Assembly (NCBI GenBank): GCA_963808815.1
Contig: CAWEGI010000019.1
Location: 248,001-312,000, forward strand
Origin: DATBLE01 sp963808815
Lineage (GTDB): Bacteria; Actinomycetota; Thermoleophilia; Gaiellales; Gaiellaceae
Length of the DNA stretch: 64,000 bases
Direction of reading: 5' to 3'
Below the pieces are notes generated by a model that saw only the letters and a program-made list of their open reading frames with translations, did not search any database and was not told the origin of the DNA. Below, in pieces: positions 1 to 8,317 of the stretch. Within the stretch, counting starts at the first letter, position 1; each line of letters starts with the position of its first letter. Made by a program: the position numbers and the translations under genes.

Positions 1-282
1 GACTACGACCTGACCGACCCGTCCGACGAGGAGGCGGTCTTCCGCTACGAGATGCACACGCTGCCGTCCGAGATCGGCGACCGCATCGGCACCTCCACGC
101 TCTTCGCCGCCTGGAACGCCGTCATCTACGTCAACCAGATCGAGGACGAGCGGCTCCAGGAGGCGCTGCTGCAGAGCAGCTACCTCGAGGTGACGCAGGA
201 CGTCCTGCAGGAGCACGGGGCGCTCTGGTTCAACGACGAGGCCTTCGTCGTCGAACGGCGCCGGAACGGCTCCAAGGGTTAG
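1..282 (+). CDS. C-terminal part of an unrecognised protein (5' end outside window)
   Basis: The frame is open from base 1 and ends at a TAG at 280-282, giving the last 93 residues of a protein whose start lies upstream of the window. The visible part is acidic, with a segment reading IGDRIGTSTLFAAWNAVIY, and ends in a basic tail. I recognise no domain. It converges on the MetE-like gene with a 4-base overlap. Codon use matches the neighbours, so it is probably a real gene. Confidence 0.6.
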   Translation, partial: DYDLTDPSDEEAVFRYEMHTLPSEIGDRIGTSTLFAAWNAVIYVNQIEDERLQEALLQSSYLEVTQDVLQEHGALWFNDEAFVVERRRNGSKG

Positions 283-1433
283 CCCCAGACCCGGCGGGCC
301 ACCTCGCCGACCAGGCGGAGCTTTGCCTCCTGCTCCTCCAGCGTCATCGTCCGCGCGATCTCTCCCGAGGCAAAGCCGCACTGCGGGCTGACCGCCAGCC
401 GGTCGAGCGGCACGTGCTCCGTCGCCTCCTCGATCCGCGCCACCACGTCGTCGGGGTTTTCGAGCGCCCCGTCCTTCGTCGTCACCAGCCCGAGCACGAC
501 CTGGTGGTGGGGGAGGACGTCCGCAAGCGGGGCGAAGCCGCCCGCGCGGTCGGTGTCGTACTCGAGCAGCAGCCGGTCGAGATTCGTCAGCCGCGGGAAG
601 ACCTCGCTCGAGATCGCCTCGTAGCCCCCGGTCGCCGCCCACATGCCGCCCGGCGCGTTGCCGCGGCACATGTGCATCGCGCGAGTGACGCCGGTCAGGC
701 CCTCGAAGACCATGTTGTCCAGCTCGGCATCGGCGACCAGCTCGTGCGCCATGTCGTGGCCGTGCTCCTCGAAGACCGCGCGGTTGCCGGGGTCGATGTG
801 CCACTGCGCATAGTTGGGCGCGTCCAGCTGGATGTAGTCGCAGCCGAGCTCGACCAGCCGGTCGACGATGTGCTCGCGCGTCAGCCGGGCGATGTCCTCG
901 ATGAAGTCGTCCGAGGTCGGGTACGCGTCGGTCGAGTACTCGGGGTGCCAGAAGATCCGGCTCCAGCTCGGCGCCGGGATCGTGTACTTGGCGCGGGCCT
1001 TCGCGCTGGCCTTCAGGAACGAGTACTCGTCGCCGACGATGTCGCGCTCGACCTCGAGCCGTCGGGTGACGAACGGCTCCTCGGGCGGCAGAGCCGACGT
1101 GTCGGCCGGATCGCCGGCCCCGGTCTTCCAGAGGCCTCTCCAGCCGGAGGCCGCGTTCAGGAACTCGAAGCCGCTGACGGGCGCCTCGAACAGGGGGTCT
1201 TCGACCATCGGGATGAACGCGATCCAGCCCGTCCGCCGGAACTCGCCGTCGGTGATCGCCTGGATCCCCGCGCTCTCCTGGAGCGCGATCGCCTCGAGGA
1301 CCGCCCTGTCCTCGAGCGCGTGCAGCTCGCCCGCGTCGAGACTGCCGGTCCGCGCGGCGTCCCTTGCCTCCCGTAGGTACTCGGGCCGCAGCAGGCTGCC
1401 GACGACGTCCGCTCTCACCGTGGTGGTGGCCAC
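279..1433 (-). CDS. MetE-like cobalamin-independent methyltransferase (catalytic barrel only)
   Basis: The 384-aa protein matches the C-terminal catalytic barrel of cobalamin-independent methionine synthase. It lacks the N-terminal tetrahydrofolate-polyglutamate-binding half that makes true MetE about 750 aa. An HMC motif followed by a distal SPQCGF cysteine is what the family uses to bind the thiol-activating zinc. The N-terminus RADVVGSLLRP and the early EGEFRR-like stretch (TDGEFRRTGW) are also typical. Stand-alone proteins of this type may transfer methyl groups to or from thiols other than homocysteine; the substrate cannot be read from sequence. It is transcribed away from the dehydrogenase pair, with only 26 bases between the start codons. 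Confidence 0.8.
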   Translation of the reverse strand: MATTTVRADVVGSLLRPEYLREARDAARTGSLDAGELHALEDRAVLEAIALQESAGIQAITDGEFRRTGWIAFIPMVEDPLFEAPVSGFEFLNAASGWRGLWKTGAGDPADTSALPPEEPFVTRRLEVERDIVGDEYSFLKASAKARAKYTIPAPSWSRIFWHPEYSTDAYPTSDDFIEDIARLTREHIVDRLVELGCDYIQLDAPNYAQWHIDPGNRAVFEEHGHDMAHELVADAELDNMVFEGLTGVTRAMHMCRGNAPGGMWAATGGYEAISSEVFPRLTNLDRLLLEYDTDRAGGFAPLADVLPHHQVVLGLVTTKDGALENPDDVVARIEEATEHVPLDRLAVSPQCGFASGEIARTMTLEEQEAKLRLVGEVARRVWG

Positions 1434-1459
1434 TCCGGCGCGACTATAAGGTCCCGCCC

Positions 1460-2347
1460 GTGCGCGAGGTCGAGGGCAAGGTCGCGTTCGTCACGGGCGG
1501 CGGGAGCGGGGTCGGGCTTGGGATGGCCAGAGCCTTTCTGGACGCCGGTATGAAGGTGGCGATCGCCGACATCCGGCCGGATCACCTCGAGGAGGCAACG
1601 GCCGAGCTCGGCGGCGACCTGCACGCGATCCAGCTCGACGTGACCGACCGGAAGGCGTTCGCGCGAGCTGCCGACGAGACCGAGCGCGTCTTCGGCAACG
1701 TGCACGTCCTGTGCAACAACGCCGGCATCAACCTCTTCAACGACATCGCCGACGCGACCTACCAGGACTGGGACTGGGTGCTCGGCGTCAACCTCGGCGG
1801 GGTCGTCAACGGCGTCGTCACCTTCGTCCCGAGGATCAAGGCGCACGGCGAGCGCGGGCACGTCGTCAACACCGCGTCGATGGCAGCGTTCGTCGCCGGG
1901 CCGGGCGCGGGCATCTACACGACCGCGAAGTTCGCCGTCCACGGCCTCTCGGATGCGCTCCGCTGGAGCCTGATCCCGCACGGGATCGGCGTCTCGATGG
2001 TCTGCCCGGGCCTGGTGAAGAGCAAGATCTACGAAAGCGACCGGATCCGTCCGGCCGAGCTCTCGACGGACACCACCCCGGCCGACCCCGAGTTCATGCA
2101 GATCCTCCCGGGTCTGCACGAGGCCGGAATGGATCCGGACGAGATCGGCGAGAAGGTCCTCCGCGCGATCCGGAACAACGACTTCTACGTCTTCACCCAC
2201 GCCGACCACCGCGACGAGCTGCGCGGGATCTTCGACGAGACCATCGCCGCGTTCCCCGACGAGCCGGTGCCGCCGGAGCGGCTCGCGGTCGAGGACGGCC
2301 GCCGGGCGGGGAAGGCCCAGGCACTCGCTTCCTGGCCGGGCGACTAG
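1460..2347 (+). CDS. Short-chain dehydrogenase/reductase (SDR), copy 1
   Basis: A 295-aa NAD(P)-dependent oxidoreductase of the classical SDR family. It shows the cofactor glycine motif TGGGSGVG near residue 11, CNNAG, a catalytic Ser in NTASM, and YTTAK as the Tyr-x3-Lys pair. I chose the GTG at 1460 because it places the first beta strand at the usual distance and matches the paralogue; an in-frame extension upstream is low quality. The C-terminal extension after residue 220 is shared with the next gene. It is directly followed by the second SDR, so the two are co-transcribed duplicates. Substrate unknown. Confidence 0.85.
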   Translation: MREVEGKVAFVTGGGSGVGLGMARAFLDAGMKVAIADIRPDHLEEATAELGGDLHAIQLDVTDRKAFARAADETERVFGNVHVLCNNAGINLFNDIADATYQDWDWVLGVNLGGVVNGVVTFVPRIKAHGERGHVVNTASMAAFVAGPGAGIYTTAKFAVHGLSDALRWSLIPHGIGVSMVCPGLVKSKIYESDRIRPAELSTDTTPADPEFMQILPGLHEAGMDPDEIGEKVLRAIRNNDFYVFTHADHRDELRGIFDETIAAFPDEPVPPERLAVEDGRRAGKAQALASWPGD

Positions 2348-3250
2348 GTGACACTGATGCAGGAGGTCGCGGGCAAGACCGCCTTCGTCACGGGCGGCGC
2401 GAGTGGGATCGGCCTCGGCATGGCGACGGCGTTCGCCGCCGCCGGCATGAACGTCGTGATCGCCGACCTCCGTCGCGATCACATCGAGACCGCACTGGAG
2501 GCGCTCGACGGCAAGCCGGTGCACGCGATCGAGCTCGACGTGACCGACCGCGACGGCTTCGCACGCGCTGCGGACGAGGCAGAGGGCGCCTTCGGCCACG
2601 TGCACGTGCTCTGCAACAACGCCGGCATGGGCATCCTCGGGCCGGTCGCGGAGGCACGCTACGACGACTGGGACTGGGGCCTCGGCGTGCTGATCGGTGG
2701 CGTCGTGAACGGGATCCAGGTCTTCCTGCCGCGGATGCGCGAGCACGGCGAGGGCGGGCACATCGTCAACACCTCCTCGATGGCCGGCGTGCTCCCGATC
2801 CCCGGCGCCGCGATCTACATCACGGCCAAGGCCGCGTTGATCGGTCTCTCCGAGGCGCTGCGCAGCGAGCTCGCAGGAGAGGGGATCGGCGTCTCGGCGT
2901 TCTGTCCGGGACCGGTGCAGACCAACATCCGCGAAGGTGGCCGCACGCGGCCCGAGCAGTACGCCGACTCGGGGTACACGGAGCTCGAGCGCGACCTCGA
3001 GGGGCGGCCGAACTCGCCGCTCTGGATGGACCCCGTCGAGTGCGGCGAGCGGGTGCTCGCCGGCATCCGGGACGACGATCTCTACATCTTCACGCACCGG
3101 GAGTTCCGTGAGGGAGCCGAGGAGCGCTTCCAGGCGATGCTCGCCTCGTTCCCCGACGAGCCGCGCGAGGAGGAGCGCGCGAAGGAGATCGACTTCCTGC
3201 TCTCCAACCCGATCTTCCGCGACGTGCTGGAGCGCCGAACGCCGAGTTGA
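2348..3250 (+). CDS. Short-chain dehydrogenase/reductase (SDR), copy 2
   Basis: A 300-aa SDR starting with the GTG immediately after the stop of copy 1. Motifs seen: TGGASGIG, CNNAG, NTSSM and YITAK, in the standard order for the Rossmann fold and Ser-Tyr-Lys site. Both copies share the DVTDRDGFARAADE-type stretch and a long C-terminal tail, so they arose by tandem duplication. Divergence outside the catalytic motifs suggests different substrates. They precede the ABC transporter operon but a separate promoter lies between, so joint regulation is not certain. Confidence 0.85.
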   Translation: MTLMQEVAGKTAFVTGGASGIGLGMATAFAAAGMNVVIADLRRDHIETALEALDGKPVHAIELDVTDRDGFARAADEAEGAFGHVHVLCNNAGMGILGPVAEARYDDWDWGLGVLIGGVVNGIQVFLPRMREHGEGGHIVNTSSMAGVLPIPGAAIYITAKAALIGLSEALRSELAGEGIGVSAFCPGPVQTNIREGGRTRPEQYADSGYTELERDLEGRPNSPLWMDPVECGERVLAGIRDDDLYIFTHREFREGAEERFQAMLASFPDEPREEERAKEIDFLLSNPIFRDVLERRTPS

Positions 3251-3279
3251 CGATCCGCGCACCGTGTCTCGCTGATTGC

Positions 3280-3308
3280 TTGACACCCATCGGGAGCGGC
3301 GGGATAGT
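3280..3308 (+). promoter_or_regulatory. Sigma-70-type promoter for the transporter/selenoprotein operon
   Basis: A perfect -35 box TTGACA at 3280-3285 is followed after a 17-base spacer by GATAGT at 3303-3308, which matches four of six -10 positions. It lies 130 bases upstream of the substrate-binding protein start and downstream of the SDR stop. It would give a leader of roughly 120 nt. Called by eye from spacing and consensus. Confidence 0.6.
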
Positions 3309-3437
3309 CGCGGCGCACGAGCATCACGCCAAAACCCAACGGAGGCCGTGCAAAGCGTCGGTGTGCCTGTCGGGACAACAGGCATGAGGGCGCCCACGCG
3401 CGGAGCGTTCCACGAGGCTCGGAGGAGGAGTCAGACA

Positions 3438-4721
3438 ATGCGTCCAGTGGGACTTCTGAGCGTCGCCCGCGGGCGGCGCGGACTCGCGCTTGCAGTGACG
3501 ATCGGGGCCTGTCTCGCCGTGTCGGCTGTCGCGGCGCTGGCGGCGACGAGTGCGCTCCCGCCGCCACAGGTCCTGAACTACCAGCTGTATGCCGGCGGCA
3601 AGGGCAAGGCCAGGGCCAACCTGGCGCCGGTCACACTCGGCTTCATCAACGGCCAGGGCGGCCCGCCGAACTTCAACTTCCCGCAGCCGACCCGGGTGAT
3701 CGAGGCCGCGGTGAGGATGGCGAACGCCGAGCTCGGCGGCATCCACGGCCATCCGATCAAGCTCAACCAGTGCTTCATCGCGCAGGCTGAGGAGGAAGGC
3801 GTCCGCTGCGGCCAGCAGATGGCCAACGACAAGAACGTGAAGGTGATCCTCTACGGCGCGGTCGTTGTCGGGAACCAGTCGATCTACTCGACGATCAAGG
3901 GATCGAAGCCGATCATCGGCGGCGTGACGGCGAACGCGGCCGACCCGACGGCGAAGAACGCCTACTTCCTGAACGGCAGCCAGACCAGCGTGCTCGGGCC
4001 TTTCGGCACCTTCACGAAGCGGTTCCTGCCGAAGGTGAAGACGGTTGCGATCGTCTACCCGAACCAGCCGGGCGCCGACACCGCGGCCTTCGCGCTCCGC
4101 AAGGGCATGCAGCAGGTGGGCGCGAAGGTGACGATGATCGCCACGCCGCAGCTGGCGACGGACCTGCTGGGGCCGGCGACGCAGGCCAGCTCTGCCGACA
4201 TGATCATCCCGGCCCTCGGTTTCACCGACTGTGTGCCGTTCGCCCGGGCGCTCGACCAGATCCACTACTCCAAGCCGGTGCTCTCGACGCCGCTCTGCAC
4301 CTTCATTCCGAAGGGCGCGTACTCCGGCGGCGACCTGCCCCAGTGGACGTACGGCATCGCGCAGACGCTGGTGAACCTGCGCTCGCCGCAGTCGTCGCTC
4401 TACCTGAAGAAGGGCCTCCAGTACGGGGCGACCATTGCCGACATGGTCAACGTCTTCGCGGAGATCGCGTGGGAGGAGCTGCTCGCGACCGTGAAGATCG
4501 CGAACAAGATCCCGTACAACAAGATCAGCTCCGCGACGATCAGTGCCGGGTTCAAGAGCTTCAAGGGCCCGCTGATCCTGGCGGCCCCGAACGTCTCCTG
4601 CGGGAAGGTATCGGCGGGCGAGCCGGCCGTCTGCGGGAACGAGACCCAGTTCTACAACTACCTGGGCAAGGGGAAGTGGAAGGCGGCCTCCGGCTGGCTG
4701 AAGCCTCCCACGGGCAAGTAG
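3438..4721 (+). CDS. Periplasmic-type substrate-binding protein of a branched-chain amino acid (HAAT) ABC transporter
   Basis: A 427-aa secreted binding protein. The N-terminus has a basic run, a hydrophobic core (LALAVTIGACLAVSAVAAL) and an AxA-type cleavage site near residue 36. The mature part has the two-lobe Peripla_BP_6 pattern: VTLGFINGQGG, then RVIEAAVRMANAELGGIHG, a VKVILYGAV strand and a hinge. The start ATG at 3438 is preceded by GGAGGAGG. It is the first gene of the operon leading into livHM, livG and livF. Family members bind amino acids, short amides or aromatic acids; the ligand here is unknown. Confidence 0.88.
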   Translation: MRPVGLLSVARGRRGLALAVTIGACLAVSAVAALAATSALPPPQVLNYQLYAGGKGKARANLAPVTLGFINGQGGPPNFNFPQPTRVIEAAVRMANAELGGIHGHPIKLNQCFIAQAEEEGVRCGQQMANDKNVKVILYGAVVVGNQSIYSTIKGSKPIIGGVTANAADPTAKNAYFLNGSQTSVLGPFGTFTKRFLPKVKTVAIVYPNQPGADTAAFALRKGMQQVGAKVTMIATPQLATDLLGPATQASSADMIIPALGFTDCVPFARALDQIHYSKPVLSTPLCTFIPKGAYSGGDLPQWTYGIAQTLVNLRSPQSSLYLKKGLQYGATIADMVNVFAEIAWEELLATVKIANKIPYNKISSATISAGFKSFKGPLILAAPNVSCGKVSAGEPAVCGNETQFYNYLGKGKWKAASGWLKPPTGK

Positions 4722-4736
4722 CACCTTCGGCGGTTC

Positions 4737-4768
4737 GCGGCGGGCCCGGCACGAGCCGGGCCCGCCGC
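4737..4768 (+). terminator. 14-bp perfect hairpin between binding protein and permease
   Basis: Arms 4737-4750 and 4755-4768 pair perfectly around an ACGA loop. There is no T-run, so it more likely works as an mRNA stabiliser or partial attenuator that raises binding-protein expression over the membrane subunits, as is common in HAAT operons. That role is inferred. Confidence 0.65.
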
Positions 4769-4794
4769 CTGTGAAACACTGAGGGCGGAGGTCG

Positions 4795-6804
4795 ATGCAG
4801 AACGTCATCCTCTACGCCGCGCTGGGTCTGGGCGCCGGCGCGCTGACCGCGAGCATCGCCCTGGGGGTCGTCCTCATCTACCGGGGCTCCGGAGTGATCA
4901 ACGTCGCCGTCGGCGCGATCGCAATGATCGGCGCCTACCTCTTCTGGTCTTTCACGACCGGTTACCTCGGCTTCACGCTCGCTTCCGCGCCCGCGTACGT
5001 CCTGACGCTGGTCTGCATGGCGGGGCTCGGCCTCCTGTTCGAGCTCGCCATCTTTCGCCCGCTCCGGAACACGGCGCCGGTGGCGAAGCTGGCGGCGTCC
5101 CTTGGTCTCCTGCTGGTGTTGCAGGCGGGAGCGATCGTGGTCTTCGGCGACACCACGAAGTCGGCGCACTCGATCCTGCCCTCGCGCACGCTGACGATCT
5201 TCGGCCGGGTCGTGCCGGAGGACCGCTTCTGGCTCGCCGGTATCGTGATCGTCGTCGCGGCGGTGCTGGCGGCCCTGTACCGCTGGACGCCGTTCGGCCT
5301 GTCCACGCGGGCGGCGTCGGAGAACGAGGTCTCGGCCATGCTCGCCGGCCTCTCCCCGAGCCGCCTGGCGGTCGTCAACACGGTCCTCGCGTGCGTGGTT
5401 GCGGGCGGGCTCGGCGTCCTGGTCGCCCCGCTGGTCACGCTCGACGCGCAGACCCTGGCGTTTGCGGTCGTGCCGGCGCTGGGGGCTGCACTGCTGGCCG
5501 GCTTCACGTCGTTCTTCATCGCCTGCTTCGCCGGGCTCGCGATGGGCGCAATCCAGTGGCTGATCGTCTACTGGCAGACGCAGAGCTGGTTCCCGACCGA
5601 CGTCGGCGGTGCGCCGGTCCGCGGCGTGTACGAGCTCTTCGTCTTCCTCGTGATCGTCGCCGCGCTGTTCCTCCGGGGCGCGAGCCTCCCCGGCCGGGGC
5701 GAGATCGTCGAGAAGCGCCTGCCGGTCGTCCCGCGGCCGGAGCGACTCCTCCGGTCGAGCACGATCGCCGCCGCCGCCGGCGTAGTTGCCCTGATCGTGT
5801 TTCCCTACGACTTCCGGCAGGCGCTGATCAACTCGCTGCTCGGCATCATCATTTGCCTCTCGCTCGTCGTGATCATCGGCTTCGTCGGCCAGATCTCGGT
5901 CGTCCAGCTCGCGCTCGCAGGCGTCGCGGGCTTCACGATGTCGCACCTGACCACCGACGCGGGCGGGATCTGGGCGAAGTTCCCGATCTCGCTCCTGATC
6001 GGCGCCTCCGTGGCGACGATCGTCGGCCTGGTGATCGCCGTCTCCGCCCTGCGCGTGCGCGGCGTCAGCCTGGCCGTCGTCACGCTCGCGGCCGCCGTCG
6101 CACTCGAGCAGTTCGGATTCCTCAACTCGCGGTGGGGAGGAGGGCCGCGCGGCTCGCCGGTCGAGCAACCGTCCATCGGCGGTCTGAACCTGGCGCCTGA
6201 CGCCTCCTTCAGGGGCCTGGACGGAGACCTGCCGAGTCCCGTCTTCGGCTTCCTCGTGCTCGCCGCAACCGTGCTGCTCGCGCTGCTGGTCGCGAACGTC
6301 CGCCGCTCGAGCCTGGGCCAGCGCATGCTCGCCGTCCGCTCCAACGAGCGGGCGGCGGCGGCTGCCGGGATCAACGTCCGGAACACGAAGCTCGCCGGCT
6401 TCGGCATCGCCGCCTTCATCGCCGGCATGGCCGGCGCCCTGTACGCCTACAACTTCGGCTCCGTCAGCTCGACCCGCTTCGGCGCGGTCTCCGCACTCGG
6501 GCTGATCGCCTTCGCCTACTTCGGCGGGATCACGATGGTCTCCGGCGCCGTGATCGCGGGGGTCGGCGCCACCGAGGGTCTCTTCCCACATGCGTTCGAC
6601 ACGTGGTTCGGGCTGAACGGGACATATGCCCTGCTGGTCGGCGGCTTCGCGCTGATCATCACGCTGATCATCAACCCGGAGGGCATTGCCGGGACGGGCT
6701 ACAAGAAGCAGCAGCAGAAGAAGAAGCGGCAGGCGGCCGGGACGGTTCAGGCGCGCCGGTTCGTCCCCCGCCTGTCACGCGCGGGCGGGAAGGAGGCCCC
6801 GTGA
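4795..6804 (+). CDS. Fused LivH-LivM permease of HAAT-type ABC transporter
   Basis: A 669-aa integral membrane protein that combines both permease subunits in one chain. The LivH-like half (about residues 1-290) has the VLIYRGSGVINVAVGAIAMI pattern and FGLSTRAASENEVSAMLAG, the EAA-type loop. The LivM-like half (about 320-650) has SLVVIIGFVGQISVVQLALA and the second loop LAVRSNERAAAAAGI. Six or more membrane segments occur in each half. The C-terminal tail is strongly basic. Its TGA overlaps the GTG of the first ATPase gene, so the two are translationally coupled. Confidence 0.9.
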   Translation: MQNVILYAALGLGAGALTASIALGVVLIYRGSGVINVAVGAIAMIGAYLFWSFTTGYLGFTLASAPAYVLTLVCMAGLGLLFELAIFRPLRNTAPVAKLAASLGLLLVLQAGAIVVFGDTTKSAHSILPSRTLTIFGRVVPEDRFWLAGIVIVVAAVLAALYRWTPFGLSTRAASENEVSAMLAGLSPSRLAVVNTVLACVVAGGLGVLVAPLVTLDAQTLAFAVVPALGAALLAGFTSFFIACFAGLAMGAIQWLIVYWQTQSWFPTDVGGAPVRGVYELFVFLVIVAALFLRGASLPGRGEIVEKRLPVVPRPERLLRSSTIAAAAGVVALIVFPYDFRQALINSLLGIIICLSLVVIIGFVGQISVVQLALAGVAGFTMSHLTTDAGGIWAKFPISLLIGASVATIVGLVIAVSALRVRGVSLAVVTLAAAVALEQFGFLNSRWGGGPRGSPVEQPSIGGLNLAPDASFRGLDGDLPSPVFGFLVLAATVLLALLVANVRRSSLGQRMLAVRSNERAAAAAGINVRNTKLAGFGIAAFIAGMAGALYAYNFGSVSSTRFGAVSALGLIAFAYFGGITMVSGAVIAGVGATEGLFPHAFDTWFGLNGTYALLVGGFALIITLIINPEGIAGTGYKKQQQKKKRQAAGTVQARRFVPRLSRAGGKEAP

Positions 6805-7571
6805 CGGCCGTCCTGGCGGCCACCGGCATCTCCGTCTCGTTCGGCGGCCTGCGCGCGCTCGACGACGTCGACCTCGAGGTGCCCGAGGGGAAGCTCGTCG
6901 GACTGATCGGCCCGAACGGCGCCGGGAAGACGACGTTCATCGACGCGATCTCGGGCTTTGTCCCGTACCAGGGGCACGCCGAGCTCGACGGGCAGTCGCT
7001 GGAGGGCCTCCGGGCGCATGCGCGGGCGCGCCGCGGGCTGGCCAGAACATGGCAGTCGATCGAGCTCTTCGACGACCTGACCGTGCGCGAGAACCTCGCC
7101 GTCGCGTCCTACCGTCCGTCGGTGTGGGCGACGGTGCGCGAGGTGCTGTCGCGGCCGGTCGGCTCGACGCCGGCCGTCGAGCGGTCGCTGAAGCTGCTCG
7201 GCCTGGACGCGAGGCTCGACGCCCTGCCGTCCGATCTCGCCCAGGGCGAACGGAAGTTGGTCGGCGTCGCCAGGGCGCTTGCGGCCGAGCCGAGGCTGCT
7301 CTGCCTGGACGAGCCGGCGGCAGGCCTGGACAACCAGGAGAGCGAGGAGCTCGGCCGACGGCTCGAGGAGGTCGCGCACGCGGGCCAGGCGACACTGCTC
7401 GTCGACCATGACATGGGCCTCGTGCTCGGCATCTGCGACTACGTGGTCGTGCTCGAGTTCGGGAAGGTGATCGCGCACGGCCCGCCCGAGTCGGTCCGCA
7501 AGGACGAGAAGGTGATCGAGGCGTACCTCGGCAGCGCGGCTGCCGAGGTGGAGCAGGCGGTCAAGCAATGA
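6801..7571 (+). CDS. LivG-type ABC transporter ATPase
   Basis: A 256-aa ATPase. Walker A GPNGAGKTT lies at residues 37-45, the signature is LAQGERKLVGVARAL, Walker B is LLCLDEPAAG, and the switch histidine is in VDHDMG. The LAQGE signature deviates from LSxGQ but such variants are usual in LivG. The GTG at 6801 overlaps the permease stop; an upstream in-frame extension runs inside the permease gene and is not used. It pairs with the next gene to form the nucleotide-binding heterodimer. Confidence 0.92.
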   Translation: MTAVLAATGISVSFGGLRALDDVDLEVPEGKLVGLIGPNGAGKTTFIDAISGFVPYQGHAELDGQSLEGLRAHARARRGLARTWQSIELFDDLTVRENLAVASYRPSVWATVREVLSRPVGSTPAVERSLKLLGLDARLDALPSDLAQGERKLVGVARALAAEPRLLCLDEPAAGLDNQESEELGRRLEEVAHAGQATLLVDHDMGLVLGICDYVVVLEFGKVIAHGPPESVRKDEKVIEAYLGSAAAEVEQAVKQ

Positions 7572-8305
7572 CCGACCCGCTGCTGGCCCTCGAGGGGCTG
7601 GCCGCCGGCTACGACCAGGCGCCGGTGATCCGCGGCCTCGACCTGACCGTCGGGGCGGGGGAGGTCGTGGGCCTGCTCGGCGCGAACGGCGCGGGCAAGA
7701 CGACGACGCTCCGGGTGATCTCGGGCCTCGTTCGCCCGCTCCAGGGCCGCGTGCGCTTCGGCGGCCTCGACCTCGCCGGCGTCTCGCCGACGCAGCGCGC
7801 CCGCCGGGGGATCGTGCACGTGCCGGAGGGCAGGGGCATCTTCTACGGCCTGACCGTAGCCGAGCATTTCCGGCTCGGCTTCCGCGGCGAACGCCCCGAC
7901 GAGGAGGCCGCGTACGCGCACTTCCCCAAGCTCGAGGAGCTGCGCGCGAGGCGGGTCGGGCTGCTCTCGGGCGGCGAGCAGCAGATGCTCGCCGTCGGCC
8001 GCGCACTCGCCCGCAAGCCGCGCCTGCTGCTACTGGACGAGCTCTCGCTCGGCCTGGCGCCCGTGATCGTCGAGAGCCTGCTCCCGGTCGTCCGGGAGTA
8101 CGCGCAGGCAAGCGGGTGCGGGGTTCTGCTGGTCGAGCAACACGTCCAGCTGGCGCTCGAGGTCGCCGACCGCGGCTACGTGCTCTCGCACGGTGAGATC
8201 GTCCTCCACGAGCGGGTCGAGGCCCTGCGGGCCGACCGCCAGCTGCTGATCGCGAGCTATCTCGGCGAGCAGCAGGTTCCGATCGGCGAGAAGACGGCAA
8301 ACTAG
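7568..8305 (+). CDS. LivF-type ABC transporter ATPase
   Basis: A 245-aa ATPase with Walker A GANGAGKTTT at residues 38-47, signature LSGGEQQMLAVGRAL, Walker B LLLLDELSLGLAP and EQHVQLAL carrying the switch histidine. The D-E-L in place of D-E-P after Walker B is typical of LivF. The ATG overlaps the LivG stop by four bases. Its stop is 12 bases before the first selenoprotein gene, placing that gene in the same transcript. Confidence 0.92.
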   Translation: MTDPLLALEGLAAGYDQAPVIRGLDLTVGAGEVVGLLGANGAGKTTTLRVISGLVRPLQGRVRFGGLDLAGVSPTQRARRGIVHVPEGRGIFYGLTVAEHFRLGFRGERPDEEAAYAHFPKLEELRARRVGLLSGGEQQMLAVGRALARKPRLLLLDELSLGLAPVIVESLLPVVREYAQASGCGVLLVEQHVQLALEVADRGYVLSHGEIVLHERVEALRADRQLLIASYLGEQQVPIGEKTAN

Positions 8306-8317
8306 AAGGGGCAGCCC

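Noticed and set aside
1415..3397. Long minus-strand open frame opposite the SDR pair
   Set aside because: It is the antisense shadow of high-GC coding sequence: Arg/Asp/Val-rich, no domain, and the plus strand encodes two clear SDRs.
4561..6591. 676-codon minus-strand frame opposite the LivHM permease
   Set aside because: Its composition is almost entirely Arg, Asp, Gly and Glu with no family motif; the permease on the other strand is unambiguous.
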